A stretch of DNA of 64,000 bases from Johnsonella ignava ATCC 51276. Lineage in GTDB: Bacteria; Bacillota; Clostridia; Lachnospirales; Lachnospiraceae. The DNA lies in assembly GCF_000235445.1 (NCBI RefSeq), contig NZ_JH378830.1:66111-130110 (forward strand), in the 5' to 3' direction. The notes under the pieces were generated by a model that was not told the DNA's origin, made no database searches, and saw nothing but the letters and a program-made list of their open reading frames with translations. Shown piece after piece: positions 53,446 through 62,149 of the stretch. Position 1 is the stretch's first letter, and each line of letters opens with the position of its first letter. Position numbers and translations under genes: made by a program.

Positions 53446-53472
53446 GAAAAACAATCGGAGCATTGTTTTTTG
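53446..53472 (+). terminator. Terminator between the two mgtE genes
   Basis: AAAAACAAT (53447-53455), loop CGGAGC, ATTGTTTTTT (53462-53471). A clear hairpin with T tract, so the second mgtE is probably transcribed separately or by readthrough. Confidence 0.8.
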
Positions 53473-53577
53473 TAATGCAGTGATCGAACATGGACCTGCC
53501 TAATGAAATAAAATAAACAGCAGCCGGTTATATGAATTACAGTTTCTTTAAAATAAAGCCTGAAGGAGGGAATGTAT

Positions 53578-54933
53578 TTGGAAAATAATAAGGATGTGCT
53601 TGAAAGTGGTTTTTTAGAACTGCTTGAAAATAAGAATTTAAGAAAACTCAGGGAAAAGCTTATTGAGCTTAATGAAGCTGATATTGCGGAATTTATAGAT
53701 ACACTTGATTCTGAAAAATCTCTTATTGCCTTTAGACTTTTACCTAAAGGGCTTGCTACGGATGTTTTTGCATGCCTTGATAACGATAAGCAGGAGCATA
53801 TTGTAAAAAGCATGACCGACAGTGAACTGAGCTTTATAATAGAGGATCTGTATGTTGATGATGCCGTTGATATGCTTGAGGAGCTGCCATCGGATCTTGT
53901 CAATAAAGTGCTTGCAAATGCAACTCCTAATACAAGGAAGCTTATAAATGAGATGCTTAAGTATCCTGATAATTCTGCCGGAAGTATAATGACAGTGGAA
54001 TATATAGGGCTTAAAAAATCAATGACAGTGGGAGAGGCATTTGACTATGTAAGAAAAAATTCATTTGATAAGGAAAATGTTTATACAGGCTATGTAATGG
54101 ATGAAAAACGCATACTTGAAGGTGTAGTTACAGTAAAGGAACTTCTTATGAATCCTACTGATGCGATGCTTGACGATATAATGAGTACAAATATAATAAA
54201 AGCTGTAACTACCGATAACAGGGAGACAATAGTTGAACTGTTCAATAAATATGATTTGCTTTCGCTTCCGGTTGTAGATCTTGAAAACAGACTTGTGGGA
54301 ATAGTTACTGTCGATGATGCTGTAAGCATAATGGAGGAAGAAGTTACAGAAGATTTTGAAAAAATGGCAGCGATGACTCCTTCAGAAAAGCCGTATTTAA
54401 AAACAAATGTATTTGTACTTGCTAAAAACCGTATTACATGGCTTCTGGTACTTATGTTCAGTTCTATGATTACAGGAGGTATACTTTCAAGATACGAAGC
54501 GCAGATTGCAGTTTTGCCGCTGCTTGTAACATTTATACCTATGCTTACCGATACAGGCGGCAATGCGGGCTCCCAGTCATCTACCATGATTATACGAGGT
54601 ATGGCTATAGGGGAGATAGATTTGGGCGATGCTCTGAAAATCATATGGAAAGAATTTAGGGTCTCTATTGTAGTTGGCAGCATACTTGCAGTAGTTAATT
54701 TTATAAAAGTATTGATGCAGTATCCCGGCAAATATAATGTAGGTATAACTGTGGGCTTAAGTATGTTTTGTACGGTTATGATGGCAAATATAGTAGGGGG
54801 TCTACTCCCTATGCTTGCAAAGAAACTTAATATTGACCCTACCATAATGGCATCACCTCTTATAAGCACCCTTGTAGATGCAATGAGTCTTATGATTTTT
54901 TTCGGACTTGCTGTAGAGATACTGCATATATAG
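53578..54933 (+). CDS. mgtE: Magnesium transporter MgtE, paralogue 2
   Basis: Same layout and nearly the same length as the gene before it; the CBS and membrane parts are very alike ('FIPMLTDTGGNAGSQSSTMIIRG', 'ASPLISTLVDAMSLMIFF'). A change from GTGG to DTGG lies next to the pore signature. The start is uncertain: GGAGG (53565-53569) is eight bases from TTG 53578 but only two from the in-frame ATG 53572; I prefer TTG. The duplication appears old, as the third codon positions differ widely. Confidence 0.94.
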   Translation: MENNKDVLESGFLELLENKNLRKLREKLIELNEADIAEFIDTLDSEKSLIAFRLLPKGLATDVFACLDNDKQEHIVKSMTDSELSFIIEDLYVDDAVDMLEELPSDLVNKVLANATPNTRKLINEMLKYPDNSAGSIMTVEYIGLKKSMTVGEAFDYVRKNSFDKENVYTGYVMDEKRILEGVVTVKELLMNPTDAMLDDIMSTNIIKAVTTDNRETIVELFNKYDLLSLPVVDLENRLVGIVTVDDAVSIMEEEVTEDFEKMAAMTPSEKPYLKTNVFVLAKNRITWLLVLMFSSMITGGILSRYEAQIAVLPLLVTFIPMLTDTGGNAGSQSSTMIIRGMAIGEIDLGDALKIIWKEFRVSIVVGSILAVVNFIKVLMQYPGKYNVGITVGLSMFCTVMMANIVGGLLPMLAKKLNIDPTIMASPLISTLVDAMSLMIFFGLAVEILHI

Positions 54934-55009
54934 GGGATTACTTATAAAGTTAGCTTGAAAAGGTATAAAAAATTATTATAACAATAATATATTATATAAG
55001 GAGAAAAAT

Positions 55010-55309
55010 ATGATAACAATTTACAGTATGAAAACATGCCCTGATTGTATTTACCTGTATGATCAGATAAAAGATAATGATAAATTTAAAGTAATCGATA
55101 TAGGAGAACATGTAAAAAATTTAAAGGAGTTTTTAAGAATTCGTGATAAAAGCTCTGTTTTTGATGATGCAAAATTAAACGGATATGCAGGACTGCCATG
55201 TTTTGTGCTTGAAGACGGCAGTGTAACACTTAAGCCGGAAGATGTCGGTTTAAATTCAAGACCTCAGCAGGATGCTAAATCATGCAGTATTGATAAAAAG
55301 GGGTGCTGA
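55010..55309 (+). CDS. Glutaredoxin-like thiol protein
   Basis: A 99-residue protein with a thioredoxin-fold start 'ITIYSMKTCPDCIYLYDQI' carrying a CPDC redox pair (Cys10, Cys13), and 'LPCFVLEDGSVT' in the position of the cis-Pro strand. Its C-terminus has two more Cys residues. It is likely a cytoplasmic dithiol/disulfide or metal-handling protein; partner unknown. AAGGAG ribosome site upstream of ATG. Confidence 0.78.
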   Translation: MITIYSMKTCPDCIYLYDQIKDNDKFKVIDIGEHVKNLKEFLRIRDKSSVFDDAKLNGYAGLPCFVLEDGSVTLKPEDVGLNSRPQQDAKSCSIDKKGC

Positions 55310-55532
55310 TATAAAAAATAAATAAGTACGGAGTATAATTTAATAAATAATTCTGACGATTTTTTAAAATAATAGAAAAGGAAAATTTTGCAGAGTACAT
55401 ATGCTATACTAAAACTCTTGCCGATATTTTTAAATTTTTAAGAAAAAAGATACTTGATATAATTTGTATTAAAGTTTAAATTATACATATTTGAATTAAT
55501 TTTCAGCATAAGATCTTCAGGAGGAAATGTGG

Positions 55533-56774
55533 ATGAAGGATGACAAATATGCCCACTATATTTATACAGGTATAACGGCAGGATGTGTTATCGGAGTTTC
55601 GATAATAATATATTTTATATTCAGAGAATTTTCGGTAGTACAGTCGATGGTGGCAAAAATATTTTCAATACTCAGCCCTATACTGTACGGTGCGGTTATG
55701 GCATTTTTAATGTCTCCGGTTTATAATAAGCTGAATGAAAAAATGTCCGTGTTTTTTAAAAAAATTTTTAAAAAACAAAAAATGGTATTTACAGTATCTA
55801 AAACGATTTCAACTGTTGTATGTGTATTTCTTGTGATTTTAATAGTATTTTCACTTATAATGATGCTTATACCTCAGCTTATAATAAGTGTGAAGGAAAT
55901 GGCTGCAAGCATGCCTAAAAATCTGGAAAATCTTTATGCGGCGATTGAGAAGGCGGCAAAGGACAATCCGGATCTTGAGAGTTTTATACTTGATAATTAT
56001 TATGCTATGATAGAGAGATTTAATTCATTTATTGCAAGTTCAGTTCTGCCTAATATAAATAAATATATATGGAATTTTTCATCAGGTATAATAAGTGTAG
56101 TAAAGATAATATTTTCATTTATAATAGGGATTATGGTGATGATATACCTGCTTAATATAAAATCTTCACTTGCAGCACAGGGCAAAAAGATGGCATACGC
56201 ATTTTTATCTCTTAATGCGGCAAACAGGCTTATAAGTGAAGTAAGATATATAAAGGCGGTATTTTCCCAGTTTATAGTAGGGAAGATAATAGATTCCGTT
56301 ATAATAGGGATTATAAATTATATTGCAATGAGTATATTTAAAATGCCGTATGCTTTGCTTATAAGTGCTATAGTAGGAGTTACAAATGTTATTCCGTTTT
56401 TCGGACCGTTTATAGGTGCGATACCGAGTGCATTTATAATATTACTTATATCTCCTATACAAAGCCTTCAATTTTCAGTATGGATACTTATATTGCAGCA
56501 AGTTGACGGCAATATTATAGGTCCTAAAATACTGGGGCAGACTACGGGGCTTTCCAGTTTCTGGATATTATTTTCAATAATACTTTTTGGAGGGCTGTTC
56601 GGTGTGCTTGGAATGATTATAGGTGTACCTACTCTTGCGGTTGTCTACAGATTTTTAAGCGGTAAGACAAATGAGGCTCTTATAAAAAAAGAACTTCCGC
56701 AAGACACTATGGAATATTGGAACCTGGAGTATATTAATGAAAAGAATAAGGAATTTATTAATTCTGACAAATAA
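55533..56774 (+). CDS. AI-2E family (PerM/YdiK-like) permease
   Basis: A 413-residue membrane protein with about seven or eight helices. The C-terminal signature region ('ALLISAIVGVTNVIPFFGPFIGAIPSAFIILL', then 'LQQVDGNIIGPKILGQTTGLSSFWILFSIILFGGLFGVLGMIIGVP') is diagnostic of the AI-2E/UPF0118 family. Members export or exchange diverse small solutes; the substrate here is not known. ATG 55533 is eight bases after AGGAGG; ATG 55527 is too close. It overlaps the next gene by 38 bases. Confidence 0.93.
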   Translation: MKDDKYAHYIYTGITAGCVIGVSIIIYFIFREFSVVQSMVAKIFSILSPILYGAVMAFLMSPVYNKLNEKMSVFFKKIFKKQKMVFTVSKTISTVVCVFLVILIVFSLIMMLIPQLIISVKEMAASMPKNLENLYAAIEKAAKDNPDLESFILDNYYAMIERFNSFIASSVLPNINKYIWNFSSGIISVVKIIFSFIIGIMVMIYLLNIKSSLAAQGKKMAYAFLSLNAANRLISEVRYIKAVFSQFIVGKIIDSVIIGIINYIAMSIFKMPYALLISAIVGVTNVIPFFGPFIGAIPSAFIILLISPIQSLQFSVWILILQQVDGNIIGPKILGQTTGLSSFWILFSIILFGGLFGVLGMIIGVPTLAVVYRFLSGKTNEALIKKELPQDTMEYWNLEYINEKNKEFINSDK

Positions 56775-59085
56775 ATTTATAAAGCTTATTTTATGTCTGA
56801 GTATAATTACAGTCGTGTTTGCAGGCTTAACTGCCTGTTCAGACACGGAAAATACTATGTTGAGGGGCAGAGCATACAGGGCGCTCGCCCTTTCATACTC
56901 AGAACGTTCAAAAATCGGTGATGAGCTTACATATGCTCAGTGCCGGGATTTTCTGATAGAAACTGATATGATTGACAGACAAAGGGCTAGTGGCTCAAAT
57001 GCGTTAAAGCTTGATAAGGCATATACTTATGGCGAGATGAGGGAGTTATATAAAAAGCTTCCGGCTGACGAAAACATTGACAAGCTGTTTAAAAATAAAA
57101 ATGATAAAAAGCGTGTAAATGAAGAAGTGTTTTATGAGTTCTATATATACTGGTGCAAAAATATGGATAAATTTGGATTTGTGCAGGAAATAGAGGATAC
57201 TATATACGGTATAGAGGATAAAAAAGGTACTGAAAGTCAGCCGCAGGAGAATAATACCTCAGGTACTTCCAAAGACAGTTCAAATGATATACATGTACTA
57301 TATACTTATAATAATAATGCATTTAATTACGATTCGGATAAAGATCCGCAGCAATATCTTGATAAAAAAATTGACATGATCACCGCTTCAGGTGAAATTT
57401 TATATATAAGAAAAATAACGAGTGAAGAGGCGGTATATTCCGGAGTTTACCTGGTTAAAAACAACAGAACTGCAGGCGATAATACGAGCTCCGGCAATAA
57501 AAACAAAGCAGACATTGGGAAAAGTCTTGAAGTTATGATACGCTCAGTCAGGCGTACGATTCCTTTCAGTGAAGATAAAGGTATAGAAAGTATACTTGCA
57601 GGAAATGTGGTCAATCTTGTAATTGAAAATGGAGAGATTGTATCAGCAAAAAAACTTGAAAATAAGATATCAGGAAAAGTTATTTCAATAGACAATGAAA
57701 ATATTGAGATAGAAAATTACGGTATTCTTCCTAAGGCATCGGATTTTTCATCCTATATACCCGGAGAAAATCCTTCAAGAGAGGCGGTAAAAAGTATACA
57801 TGTAGGTTCTGATGTACATGATTTTTTCATATTGGACGGAAAGCTTCAGGCTGCATTAAAAACAGGTGAGTATACACATGATAAAATAAGAGTTCTTATA
57901 ATGAATGACAATTATAAATTTAAGCATCATTATAATATTAAAATGATAAGCGACAGCGATCTTGAGATTAGGGTTGGCAGCATAGTAAAAAATGTAAAAG
58001 CAGGTGAGGAGTTTTCGGTAAATAATACCGATCAGGAATTTGACAATAAGCAAAGGATGTTTGTAACTCCGGTACTACAGGAGGCATCAACAAAGATTAC
58101 AAGTCTTAAGAGAAGTCTCGGAAATCCTTCATATGGAGGAAGTTTTGAAATTGTAAAACATGACGGGGTTTTGTTTTTAATTAACGAAATTGACATGGAA
58201 AGCTATCTAAAAAAAGTAGTACCCAGTGAGATGCCCTCTAAATTTCATATAGAGGCACTTAAGACTCAGGCTGTATGTGCGAGAACCTATGCCTGTAAGC
58301 AGATTGATCTTGCAGGTGAGCTGAGAGTTTATGGTGCACATGCAGATGACAGCATAAATTATCAGGTTTATAATAATGTCGAAGGTACAGAGGATACCGA
58401 TAATGCAGTAGATGAAACCAAAGGAGAATGTGCATTATACAACGGTAAATATGCTGAAACATTTTTCTATGCCACATCTGCCGGAGTAAGTACCGATGCA
58501 GGTATATGGGGAGATGATCCGGCAAAATATCCTTACCTTACATCACATGGCATAAGTCCTGCAAGACCTGTACTTAATCTCACTACAAATGAGGAATTTA
58601 AAGCGTTTTTAAATAATAAAGAATTTCCGGCATATGAGAAAGATTATCCTTATTACAGGTGGAATACTCAGACTACAAATAAAATACTAAAAAATAAGAT
58701 AAATGATGTGGGCGATATATTAAATATAAGTATAGTACAAAGAAGCCCGGGAGGAATTGCAAAGAAAATGAGGGTTGACGGTTCATCCGGCAGCCGTATA
58801 ATCACAGGACAGAACTCAATAAGAGCAGCTCTGGGAGATGAAAGTCTTATAATAGATAAAAATGATAAAACAACTATAAGCGGTTTATCATCACTTCCAA
58901 GTTCATTTATATATATTGAGCCTCTTGCACCGGACAGTGAAAATGTAATAAAATTTAATATTTATGGCGGAGGAAACGGTCATGGCGTCGGTATGAGCCA
59001 GAATGCGGCAGGTGAGATGGCACAGTCGGGCATGGATTACAGACAGATAATTGATTTCTTTTTTAAGGGAGTTGAGGTTAGGTAA
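56737..59085 (+). CDS. SpoIID/LytB-domain lipoprotein
   Basis: A 782-residue protein with a lipoprotein signal (lipobox 'LTAC', Cys34). After a charged helical part (~40-170) and a Ser/Asn-rich linker come beta-rich segments, then a SpoIID/LytB domain (~485-782): 'YLKKVVPSEMPSKFHIEALKTQAVCARTYA' and 'GGGNGHGVGMSQNAAGEMA', ending in 'FFKGVEV'. SpoIID is a lytic transglycosylase that cuts denuded glycan strands at engulfment. This version is twice as long as the classical enzyme and lipid-anchored, so it may act in general wall remodelling. It starts inside the end of the permease gene, with GGAG before ATG. Confidence 0.85.
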   Translation: MKRIRNLLILTNKFIKLILCLSIITVVFAGLTACSDTENTMLRGRAYRALALSYSERSKIGDELTYAQCRDFLIETDMIDRQRASGSNALKLDKAYTYGEMRELYKKLPADENIDKLFKNKNDKKRVNEEVFYEFYIYWCKNMDKFGFVQEIEDTIYGIEDKKGTESQPQENNTSGTSKDSSNDIHVLYTYNNNAFNYDSDKDPQQYLDKKIDMITASGEILYIRKITSEEAVYSGVYLVKNNRTAGDNTSSGNKNKADIGKSLEVMIRSVRRTIPFSEDKGIESILAGNVVNLVIENGEIVSAKKLENKISGKVISIDNENIEIENYGILPKASDFSSYIPGENPSREAVKSIHVGSDVHDFFILDGKLQAALKTGEYTHDKIRVLIMNDNYKFKHHYNIKMISDSDLEIRVGSIVKNVKAGEEFSVNNTDQEFDNKQRMFVTPVLQEASTKITSLKRSLGNPSYGGSFEIVKHDGVLFLINEIDMESYLKKVVPSEMPSKFHIEALKTQAVCARTYACKQIDLAGELRVYGAHADDSINYQVYNNVEGTEDTDNAVDETKGECALYNGKYAETFFYATSAGVSTDAGIWGDDPAKYPYLTSHGISPARPVLNLTTNEEFKAFLNNKEFPAYEKDYPYYRWNTQTTNKILKNKINDVGDILNISIVQRSPGGIAKKMRVDGSSGSRIITGQNSIRAALGDESLIIDKNDKTTISGLSSLPSSFIYIEPLAPDSENVIKFNIYGGGNGHGVGMSQNAAGEMAQSGMDYRQIIDFFFKGVEVR

Positions 59086-59105
59086 GCTTTGCCTGCTCTG
59101 TAATA

Positions 59106-59134
59106 TTGCATTGGTTTAAAATATATAGTATAAT
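59106..59134 (+). promoter_or_regulatory. Promoter in the gap before the SEC-C gene
   Basis: TTGCAT (59106-59111), 17-base spacer, TATAAT (59129-59134). The transcript would begin near 59141, 212 bases before the next coding start. Confidence 0.65.
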
Positions 59135-59140
59135 ACCACT

Positions 59141-59231
59141 GCGGTTCGGGCAGTAAGTCCGTATTGCAGATACATAAAGAATTTGTAAAATAGCGGAACA
59201 AATAACAGACGGTATATATCGTCTGTTATTT
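59141..59231 (+). ncRNA. Candidate small RNA or structured leader
   Basis: It starts after a good promoter and ends in a perfect 12-bp hairpin (AAATAACAGACG 59200-59211, loop of eight, CGTCTGTTATTT 59220-59231). Its first part is GC-richer than its surroundings (CTGCGG.../CCG..GCAG may pair). There is no T tract beyond TATTTATG, so termination is uncertain. No known family was recognised. Confidence 0.35.
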
Positions 59232-59352
59232 ATGTGAATATATTTTAATATGATAATAGAATTTATTAATACTGAAATTTAATTTTAAAGTACATAATTA
59301 AATATAAATATATTTAATTATAAGGTACTATTGCTGAAAGGTGGTTTTTGAT

Positions 59353-59853
59353 ATGACATTACTTGAAACATGGAGAAAAAAAGCTTACGGAGACGGAACA
59401 GACAATAAACAAAAAGAAGAACTGTGGGAAAAATATTTTTTAATAGAAAAGGGTATTTATGAAAAGATACTTGCAGATTATAAGACTGTTATAAACTGCA
59501 GCGTAGCTGAACTGGCTAAAAAATTTGATACTGATATAGAAACAATTACCGGATTTCTTGACGGGATCAATGAGTCAATTTCAGAACCGAATCCTACTGA
59601 AACTATGGATGAAGATACTCTTGTAAAAATAGAGATAATACCGGAAAAGCTTTACTACAATATGGTTGAAGCCAAGGCTGAATGGCTTTATAATCTGCCT
59701 CAGTGGGATAAAATACTTACTGAGGAAAAGCGCAAAGAGCTTTATAGGGAACAGAAAAAAAGCGGTACTGTGGTAAAAGAAAAAAAAGTGGGCAGAAATG
59801 ATTTATGCCCTTGCGGAAGCGGCAAAAAATATAAATATTGCTGCGGCAAATAA
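59353..59853 (+). CDS. SEC-C motif protein
   Basis: A 166-residue protein. The last 18 residues form a classical SEC-C zinc-binding motif, 'NDLCPCGSGKKYKYCC'. The rest is helical and charged, with no known domain. SEC-C motifs occur in SecA and many small proteins that bind zinc or ribosomes/SecB. ATG 59353 follows AGGTGG by eight bases; a GTG at 59341 lies inside that site. The stop overlaps the next start codon (TAATG). Confidence 0.85.
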   Translation: MTLLETWRKKAYGDGTDNKQKEELWEKYFLIEKGIYEKILADYKTVINCSVAELAKKFDTDIETITGFLDGINESISEPNPTETMDEDTLVKIEIIPEKLYYNMVEAKAEWLYNLPQWDKILTEEKRKELYREQKKSGTVVKEKKVGRNDLCPCGSGKKYKYCCGK

Positions 59854-60614
59854 TGGATATATACAGGGATTTTGCAAGGGTTTATGATATATTTATGGAA
59901 GATGTGCCGTATAGTATGTGGTGCAGACAGATTACAGATATACTTAAGGCAGATAAAATCAATTCAGGTATAGTGGCAGACCTGGGGTGCGGTACAGGAG
60001 AACTTACAAGGAGGCTTTCAAGCTCAGGCTATGATATGATAGGAATTGACAGTTCGTATGAAATGCTTGATGTAGCTTTAAATAAAGATCCTGGCAAAGA
60101 TATACTTTACCTTTGCCAGGATATAAGAGAATTTGAACTTTACGGAACTTGTGCCGCCATAGTAAGCAGGTGTGATACCTTAAATTATATAATTGATTTT
60201 GATGATCTTGTTAAGGTATTTAAACTTGTAAATAATTATCTGGATCCGAATGCTCCGTTTATATTTGATTGTAATTCCATATATAAATATGAGCATATAC
60301 TTTCAGATAATACTTTTGCTCAAAGCCGTGATGAGGGGAGCTTTATATGGGAAAATTATTATGATAAAAAAAGGCATATAAATAATTCCTCTCTGACGTT
60401 TTTTATAAAAGAAGATATAAATTCTAAAATATTATATACAAAATCTGAAGAAGTGCATATACAAAGGGCATATTCGCTTGATGAATTAAAGAATGCGGCA
60501 AATGAAGCTGGTCTTTTATGGAGAGATGCCTATGATGCCGATGATTTTGGAACTATAAAAGAGGATACACAAAGGTATCTTATATGTCTTTATGAAAATG
60601 GAAAAAAGTCATGA
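59853..60614 (+). CDS. Class I SAM-dependent methyltransferase
   Basis: A 253-residue enzyme. SAM motif I is 'VADLGCGTGELTRRL' (~44), with acidic post-I 'IGIDSSYEML'. The N-terminus 'FARVYDIFMEDVPYSMW' is the common 'YDxxM.D..Y..W' start of small Firmicute methyltransferases often annotated as class I SAM-dependent methyltransferase of unknown substrate. The start shares one base with the previous stop codon, so translation is coupled. hslO begins within its last codons. Confidence 0.9.
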   Translation: MDIYRDFARVYDIFMEDVPYSMWCRQITDILKADKINSGIVADLGCGTGELTRRLSSSGYDMIGIDSSYEMLDVALNKDPGKDILYLCQDIREFELYGTCAAIVSRCDTLNYIIDFDDLVKVFKLVNNYLDPNAPFIFDCNSIYKYEHILSDNTFAQSRDEGSFIWENYYDKKRHINNSSLTFFIKEDINSKILYTKSEEVHIQRAYSLDELKNAANEAGLLWRDAYDADDFGTIKEDTQRYLICLYENGKKS

Positions 60615-61539
60615 CGACATGGTTAATGATAATATGATTAATAATGACAATATAAATGATTATATAATTAAAGCCACCGCCGCAGGCGGTAAAATAAGAG
60701 CATTCGCATGTACATCAAAAAACACATGTGAAAAAGCAAGGAGCATACATAATACCAGTCCTGTTGCAACTGCAGCCTTTGGTCGTCTTTTAAGTGCAGG
60801 ACTTATGATGGGAAGCATGATGAAATCAGGCAGGGATTTGCTTACATTAAGGATAAACGGAGACGGCCCGTTAGGCGGCATACTTGTAAGTGCGGATTCT
60901 CTGGGCCATGTGAAAGGCTATCTATTTAATCCGGTAGTTATAATTCCTGCAAACAGTAAGGGAAAACTTGATGTCGCAAAGGCGGTAGGCAATGGGATAT
61001 TAAGTGTAATATCGGATATTGGTATGAAAGAACCTTATGTAGGTCAGACTCAGCTTGTATCAGGAGAGATAGCGGAGGATCTTGCTTATTATTATGCAGC
61101 AAGCGAACAAATTCCGTCATCGGTTGCACTTGGGGTTTTAATGGACAGGGATAATACGGTAAAAGCTGCAGGAGGGTTTATAATACAGCTTATGCCTATT
61201 GAAAAAGAGGATGAAGCCTCGGATATTATATATATACTTGAAAAAAGGATTGCACGGCTTGAACCTGTAACTACGCTTTTGAGCAGTGAAAAAACGCCTG
61301 AGGATATATTGGAAATGCTTTTATATGATATGGAGCTTGAAATAAATGAAAAAATTGATGCAGGCTTTAGCTGTAACTGCAGCAGGCAGAGAACTAAAAA
61401 GGCACTTATAAGCATAGGCAGAAAAGATCTTCAGGACCTTGCACAAGAAGGTGATACTGAACTTTCATGCCATTTCTGTAATAAGAAATATGTCTTTAAA
61501 AGCAGTGAGCTTAAAGAAATTCTAAGCGGAGGTATATAA
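60592..61539 (+). CDS. hslO: Redox-regulated chaperone Hsp33
   Basis: A 315-residue holdase. The N-terminal core 'HNTSPVATAAFGRLLSAGLMMGSMMK' and 'INGDGPLGGILVSADS..VKGYL' is typical. The C-terminal redox zinc site has CNC (~261-263) and CHFC (~293-296), which bind zinc when reduced and open to activate on oxidation. The exact start is unsure: ATG 60592 overlaps the methyltransferase end by 23 bases, with other ATGs at 60598 and 60619, none with a strong ribosome site. The first ~20 residues are Asp/Asn-rich and not conserved-looking. Confidence 0.94.
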   Translation: MKMEKSHDDMVNDNMINNDNINDYIIKATAAGGKIRAFACTSKNTCEKARSIHNTSPVATAAFGRLLSAGLMMGSMMKSGRDLLTLRINGDGPLGGILVSADSLGHVKGYLFNPVVIIPANSKGKLDVAKAVGNGILSVISDIGMKEPYVGQTQLVSGEIAEDLAYYYAASEQIPSSVALGVLMDRDNTVKAAGGFIIQLMPIEKEDEASDIIYILEKRIARLEPVTTLLSSEKTPEDILEMLLYDMELEINEKIDAGFSCNCSRQRTKKALISIGRKDLQDLAQEGDTELSCHFCNKKYVFKSSELKEILSGGI

Positions 61540-61541
61540 CT

Positions 61542-62114
61542 ATGAAGTTAGAACAGGTAATAAAACACTTTGTTACAATAACTAAACATAAGCTTACCGT
61601 TATGGATTTATGCTTTAAGGTAGGCATGGTAGAGCAGGCATTTCTGCATGATTTAAGTAAGTATTCACCTGAGGAATTTATTCCTGGGGTAAAGTATTAT
61701 CAGGGAAATAAAAGTCCAAATGCCGCTGAAAAGCTTGAAAATGGTTTTTCAAAGGCGTGGCTTCACCATAAAGGACGCAATAAACACCATTTTGAATATT
61801 GGATTGATTATTCTATTAATTATGATGAAGGGCTTATCGGCATGAAAATGCCTCTTAAATATGTACTTGAGATGGTTTGCGACAGAATTGCAGCTTCAAT
61901 GGTTTACAGCGGCAAAGACTATAATAGTGCCATACCTTGGGAATATTACAGTAAAAGGGAAGGGCAGGTAATACATTTGCATCCGGAAACAAAACTTTTA
62001 CTTGAGAAACTCCTTATAATAAATAGAGATAAAGGTCTTAAAAAGACTCTTGCATATATGAGGTGGCTCTACAAGCATCCTTATTTATATGACGACAGGG
62101 TCTATAAAGGCTGA
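61542..62114 (+). CDS. DUF5662 family protein
   Basis: A 190-residue, mostly helical protein. 'ITKHKLTVMDLCFKVGMVEQAFLHDLSKYSPEEF' and 'AWLHHKGRNKHHFEYWIDY' are the recognisable DUF5662 blocks. The conserved His/Asp residues (H-D-L-S-K, HHKGRNKHH) resemble an HD-like metal site, but activity is not established. It starts two bases after the hslO stop codon with GGAGG inside the hslO end, so it is in the same operon. Confidence 0.85.
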   Translation: MKLEQVIKHFVTITKHKLTVMDLCFKVGMVEQAFLHDLSKYSPEEFIPGVKYYQGNKSPNAAEKLENGFSKAWLHHKGRNKHHFEYWIDYSINYDEGLIGMKMPLKYVLEMVCDRIAASMVYSGKDYNSAIPWEYYSKREGQVIHLHPETKLLLEKLLIINRDKGLKKTLAYMRWLYKHPYLYDDRVYKG

Positions 62115-62149
62115 TATAGAATGCAGAGAACCACCTCAATTTTTTCTGT

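Noticed and set aside
54090..54869. A 259-codon minus-strand frame inside mgtE paralogue 2
   Set aside because: It is fully contained in a clear MgtE gene and a similar antisense frame lies in paralogue 1, so it follows from codon use.
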